Of a DNA stretch of 64,000 nucleotides, positions 22,901 through 28,900 are shown piece after piece (within the stretch, counting starts at the first letter, position 1; every line of letters starts with the position of its first letter). The DNA is taken from NCBI RefSeq assembly GCF_963855985.1, contig NC_087090.1:16428501-16492500 (forward strand), given 5' to 3'. This DNA comes from Ostrinia nubilalis. Lineage: Eukaryota; Arthropoda; Insecta; Lepidoptera; Crambidae. The translations under genes and the position numbers were made by a program. The notes under the pieces are model-generated. The model was not told the DNA's origin. It saw only the letters and a program-made list of their open reading frames with translations, and did no database searches.

Positions 22901-25900
22901 TCAATAATTTGTGTACCCTCCATCTTATTTATATTTGTGTAGTGTGAAATAGATATACTTTTCTCCTTCTGTCTCGCTCTGACCGTTTATGATAATGTTT
23001 GTAGGTAATCGTTTTATTGTCTCACCCTAAAATGTTTGTAATTGTTTTCTGTGAAACAGGTATATGTTTTGTCCTTGTCTCATTTTGTAAATATTTTTCT
23101 ATATAAGACCGTCCGTTTTCGAAATAAAGGTTCATTGTAATTTGGAGTCAGCCTTTAATTGACCACACATAGCCCCTCTCAACACATTATAATGTTATTC
23201 CAATATAAACATTGGGAAAATACTGTAAATAGCTAGAATTTAAATTAAAGAGCCTAAATATTAAGTTTTACAAAAATGCAGTATCGGACATTCAATTTTG
23301 TTATACACTTTTTTTACTAAAAGAATGAAACGTAACGCATTGATCTGTCAAACGGAGACATTCAAAAAGTGAGGTTATTTATTGCTCTGTTTACCAAAAC
23401 AACGTAATTAATTTTTAATACAAGTTAATCTAAATTCAGTGAATCTCTAACGACGACACAATCAAGTGACAAAGGAAATACTGTACACTTTGTAATATGT
23501 GACCTTACGGTCAGTTGGAATGTTTGTTTGTCGAAATCGGTAAGTATTTAATCTCGCCAAAAAAAGTGTTACAATACGTGTTGGCGCGCTCACATACAAA
23601 CCGCGCTCGGTGCGTTTCTATGAAGATGACCTACTCATTTGTATTTACTCTGGTAGGGGGCGGGCCGATGCCGTCTGGCGCTTGGCGCGTGCGGCGGGCC
23701 CTCGCCCTCGGCGCGCCACCACGCGCCGCCACAAAGGTAGCTAAAGCCCGGTCTGTGAGCACGTAGAATTTTGTCCAATGACCCCAAGCTACCCATCCTT
23801 ATCGCTCGCGAGTAATAATATTGCTGTCGCGACTGTGCGACGGGCCCCCGCAGTGAGTGTGCGAGCGCGACAGCAACATAATTACGCGCGAGCGATAAGG
23901 ATGGATAGCTTGGGGTCATTGGACAAAATTCTACGTGCTCATGGACCAGACTATACGTAGGGGGCGGGCCCCAGGGCAGACGCATCTGCAGCACCACGCG
24001 CCGCCACAAAGGTAGCTAAAGCCCGGTCTGTGAGCACGTAGAATTTTGTCCAATGACCCCAAGCTACCCATCCTTATCGCTCGCGCGTAATTAGGGCTAT
24101 CGTTTTTATACTTGACAGTTGGCACCCCTGGCGATTGACAAGACCTTACTCTACAGTGACGCCATCTTGATGAGTGCAAATGCGATAGTCCTCCTACCAC
24201 TTTAGCACTCACCAGATGGTGCCACTGTCTTCGCTACTAGCAAGTGACAGGACCTTACTCTACAGTGGCGCAAACTGGTGAGCGCTAAAACGATAGCCCT
24301 CATTATATTGCTGTCGTGACTGTGCGACGAGCCCCCGCAGTGAGTGTGCGAGCGCGATAGCAACATAATTACGCGCGAGCGATAAGGATGGGAAGCTTGG
24401 GGTCATTGGACAAAATTGTACGTGCTCACGGACCAGACTATACGTAGGGGGCGGGCCCATGCCGTCTCCACTGTCGGGGCTGGGCGCGCTGGGCGCGTGC
24501 GGCGGGCCCTCGCCCTCGGCGCCGCAGACGCATCTGCAGCACCACGCGCCGCCTCAGAGGTAGCTAAAGCCCGGTCTGTGAGCACGTAGAATTTTGTCCA
24601 ATGACCCCAAGCTACCCATCCTTATCGCTCGCGCGTAATTATATTGCTGACGCGACTGTGCGACGGGCCCCCGCAGTGAGTGTGCGAGCACGATAGCAAC
24701 ATAATTACGCGCGAGCGATAAGGATGGGTAGCTTGGGGTCATTGGACAATTTCTACGTGCTCAGAGACCGGGCTTTAGATTTTCACCATCAATCCCTAAT
24801 TTTTAAGTGACCCCTATGAAAACAAAATTCATGTATTGTGTTACCATAGAGATCACTTAAAAATTAGGGATTGATGATGAAAACGGGCATTAGTGTTACT
24901 TATGTTGGGGTGGGGTTCTAGACAATATTGTAACTATGAAAGATCGAGTCGCAGCCGCACCTGGCAACACCACCCGCCGTCACAGTCTACAGAACTATGA
25001 GAGGACTAGATTGTGACGAAAGAACGAAAAGGCCTGGGTTTCAAGACGATTTCGTGCGCTGCTATACAAAGGCCCAAAGATATCTACAAGTTACAACAAG
25101 CGATCTTGATATCAGTTTATCAGCAGATGATATCAGCTATCTGGTCCTGCGAGGTTGCTGGTGTTTTACAAGTAACCCTGTATAAAAAAGGGCATACATT
25201 AATAAATTATTTCTCTCCACAGAGGCGTAGGCATGGGCATGGTGGCGTCCCCCTCATCTTCCCTTAATACACCCGTAGGGGCAGGCGTGGCTTCCCCAGG
25301 GGGGGAGGAAGCAGCTTACCGGGAGAAGGTCAGACAGCTGTCGAAATACATCGAGCCGTTGAGGAAGATGATACACCGGATGGCTAGTGAGGGAGAGAGT
25401 GAGTATTAGACATAAGTTTGTTACTTTATCTCCATTAGAGTCGTAGACTCCCCCGGGAGACTGTCCAAGTACATCGAGCTGTTGCGAAAAATGATACACT
25501 GGATGGTTAGCGAGGGAGAGAGTGAATACTAGATATAGTTTGTTACTTCTTCCATTAGACGTGTAGTTATGGGCATGGTGATTCCCCCATCTACTTCCAA
25601 TGTTGGGAAGAGACAGCCTACTGAGAGAAAGTCCGGTATCACTCCAAAGGCATTTCAAGTACAAGCTGAGAAAGATTATACACCGGATGGCTAGCGAGGG
25701 GGAGAGTGAGTATTAGAACATCAGTTTGTTACTTTATTCCTATTAGAGGTGTAGCCTCCCCAGGAGGGGAGGAAGCAGCTTACCGCGAGAAGGTCCGCCA
25801 GCTGTCCAAATACATCGAGCCGTTGAGGAAGATGATACACCGGATGGCTAGCGAGGGGGAAAGTGAGTACTGCCCTTAGTTCCTTTTTTTTTTCATCAGA

Positions 25901-28900
25901 AGCATGATGTCGTGAATTACACGCATACACAACACATCTACACTTTTACACACAACAGCACACACCCTACATTCATCCCTAATGCCTTTTCATCTTTTGT
26001 GTACTTTCATATTTCGATTTATTGGTTCCTTAAATAACACTTCAGCTTAGCCGTACTAATTCTACCTGTAAATCGTTATTCTTTCCTCCACAGGACAGGC
26101 AATGCCTAGTGTGGAGGTCTGTCTTTTAGTTATTGTATTGTTTGCTTCTGGCAATAAATATTTTCATTTTCATTTTCTAAGCAGTAAAAAGTGCACACAA
26201 AATCTACCATCTCAGTCAGCCTCAAATATTTCGTGACACCCAAAGTAGCCAAAAAGTTCGCAACACGTCTTTTTTATAATCGGAATAAGGTTGTGTTGTC
26301 AACTTTTTCACCACTTTGGGTGTCACGAAGTATTTGACGCTGACTGTACCTAATAAACGTTTTTTTCCTTTCCTCAGATGTGGAGAAACTGACCAAAATG
26401 AAGAACCTACTGGACATCCTATCGAACCCAAACAAGCGGATGCCACTTGAAACACTAATCAAATGCGAGGTGGTGCTAGAGAAACTTGATTTCAAGCGCA
26501 GCGAAGGCGTCGTCGTGGGACTCCCGCCGGGGAAGGTCAGTGACGTCATTATTGAAGATTGTAAATCAATAAATAAATAATTATTTATTTCAGACTCATC
26601 CATAGATTGTTAGTAAGGATTAGTAACAATGTTGTTTTAGGAGAGCAGAAAATAAGCGGTGAGGAGACGAGCGGTCAAGTTATTTCCACCAGAATACCTC
26701 CATATAATATATCTACTCCGCGGGAGGTCTTCGCCGCTCTGCTTAACTGTTTCTACTGAAACTGAGCGGGATTAAACGCGTAAAAAACTAATTTTATTGG
26801 TTACTTATATTTATTATAACACATCTCGTCTCCTCTTTGGAAAACGGACCTATTTATTAGTTAAGGTCCGGTCCCCTTCTCTCAGCTCCGCCCCCTTTCT
26901 CAGCTCCGTCCCTTTTCTCAGCTCCGCCCTTTTTCTCAACTCCGCCCCTTTTCTCCTCTCTGTTCATTCAGTGAACTGTGAGCTGGCTAACTGAACTTGA
27001 AGTTTGCCTTCTCCAAATTTTTAATAGAGCGTATAATTTGAGTCGCGAGGGAAGTCGAACCTTATCTTCGAACTCCTATATTACAGTTTTTCTGATTAAT
27101 TTCGTTGCGGGTCTAATGACAGTTTGACTTTCCTCCGGGACAAACTTGACCTTCACTGGATGGATTTTATTGGCGGTCAAGCTGTAGATCCTGGCTACAC
27201 AGGAGTTGCAACGATTGGAACGAGAGGTAGTCAGTTCAGTAGTTAGCGACCGATTCGCACTCGTAGCGAGCTATGTCCCATATACTTATTGTCCCGAAGC
27301 AGTGGTAGTGTTGTTACCGAGACGTGTAAAAGTGCTGTTTAAAAGCCTGCTTTCAAAAATAAAATGAGATTTATGCTTATTTTATTTTGCTTTTCTTAGG
27401 AAAACTTACAAGTAAACATTGACTTTGTCCCCAACAGGAGCAGATCTTCAATCCTCTGCTAGAAGTAGTAAACAACTGCCTGTCGTCGCCGCTGGCCAAC
27501 CACACGCTCAAGCGTACCTTCGGCTCCACGTTAGACGCGCTCAACGGGCCCGAGATCAGGTTAGTGCTAATAGAAATGTTTCGCTTGCCGTTCGGTAAGC
27601 ACAAATGGTGTCAAAGCAGTTCTGCTTTGTTGTGACACCATTTGTGCTTTGACCGACGACACGACCAGCGAATTTCATATGAATTTTATACGCGTATTTT
27701 TTTGTTTGTTTAACACTTACATTGGATACAAAAATGTATAATTTTTACTGCTAGCTACTAAGAGATTCGTCTTGTCTTTGTGAAACTAACGTGTTATGTG
27801 CTAATAACTTAAAAGTCGTCAATAAATTGTTAAATTCACCATCGCCTATAATTTCATAATAAAGAAACCCTTTCTTTTCATTGGTCCTTCGAGCCGGATG
27901 GGAACCAGCGACTTATGGATTCATGATAAAAAAAACCCTGCTCTTTTCAACTTATTTGACACATTATTTACTAAATTGTGTGTAATGTTTGTTTTAGGAA
28001 TCTACCACCACCGCTCAAAACGCAAAAATTAGAAGAGCCAGTCATGGATATACCTGATGTTCTTCAAGGAGAAATCGCCAGGCTAGACTCCAGGTTTAAG
28101 GTATGGATACAATTATTTCATTAAAATTGTGGCTAATGTCAAATATTTAGCCCTGTGATGAATAGCAGGGTGTTTTTGACGCACCAGTTCGGCAACTATG
28201 CATTAGATAAATGTTTATGGTCTCAAAAGGTGATAGAGTTTGAGACTATAGGTGAAGTTTGTATACGCGATTTAGACTCAGACTTCACCGGGTTTTTTAT
28301 ATGTATAGACGCAGCTGTGTTGTGAGAGTCCCCCAAAACTTAGGGACTATGCTAGCGTCTTTTGAGCGTCGTCGTTTTGCTAGCGCCTACGCAGCGTCAA
28401 CGCGGCGCTATGCTCCACTGGCGTCGCATTCGCGCAACTTTTAGCGATTGCTGCGCTGATGTTCAATAGTCACTAGTATTGGGAAACTCCCGCATATTTA
28501 ATGACCTTCTTGTCTTAGGTCTCTTCCACTTTAATCACCTGGAATAGATCACCCAGGTAATCAATGTGGACTCCAGGCGATAATTTAGTGTCCTTTGATC
28601 ACCTATGGATAAGATCAACTCGGTGATCAAAGTGGACTTCTTATCCATTGGCGATCAAAGGACACCAAAATGTCTCCTGGAGTCCACTTTGATCACCTGG
28701 ATTCGATCACCCAGGTCGTCGCTTGCCTCTCTAACTGACGTAACTGACATTTTGCAAAATTTTCAGGCGATTACACAGATCGATTCGTCTTGCGAAATTG
28801 ATTATGATGGTGTAGATAACTCAGTTTCGAAAAAAATTACAGATACGTCAGTTAGAGAGGCAAGCGACGAGGTGATAGACTCATGCCTGTTTTCACCACC

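Larger units (their letters stand above)
18472..23184 (+). mobile_element. Inner Ty3/Gypsy LTR retrotransposon, CsRn1-like
   Basis: The element is 4713 bp with 601-bp LTRs (TGTGGCGACA to CTCAACA), a target duplication of CATT (18468-18471, 23185-23188), a primer site, short gag, long pol and a polypurine tract. I noticed only one LTR mismatch (19040 t versus the c at the same place in the other LTR), so insertion is recent. A C-x2-H-x9-C-x3-C Gag motif and a primer site beginning TGGTGACCCC (tRNA-Trp type) point to the CsRn1 clade. Pol is uninterrupted but Gag appears to lack its capsid domain. Confidence 0.93.
12856..23573 (-). mobile_element. Outer LTR retrotransposon, gag-pro deletion derivative (carries a nested element)
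   Basis: The two long terminal repeats start TGTAAATAAG and end GTGTTACA, flanked by the 4-bp duplication ATAC (12852-12855, 23574-23577). In element orientation (minus) the order is LTR, tRNA-Lys-type primer site, leader, gag, protease, polypurine tract, LTR. Without the nested element it is about 6.0 kb. Reverse transcriptase, RNase H and the integrase core are absent, so it is non-autonomous. Gag type, protease and 4-bp duplication suggest Ty3/Gypsy ancestry. It lies in MED15 intron 6, antisense to the gene. Confidence 0.92.
17080..23573 (-). repeat. Outer element LTR (5' LTR in element orientation), split by the nested element
   Basis: LTR sequence occupies 17080-18471 and 23185-23573 (about 1777 bp in all). 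The Gypsy element 18472-23184 lies in between. The uninterrupted equivalent in the other LTR reads 'caagatacattataatg' near 14248. Confidence 0.9.
12683..23655. mobile_element. Large-palindrome MITE (family G), split by the LTR elements
   Basis: The left arm (12683-12796) reads 'agtaaatacaaatgagtagg' and later 'gagcgcgccaacacgtatgc'. The right arm is split: 12824-12855, then 23574-23655 ending 'tcatttgtatttactctgg'. Removing the LTR element 12856-23573 and one ATAC restores one continuous palindrome. A second family-G copy is at 37405-37812. Confidence 0.8.
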
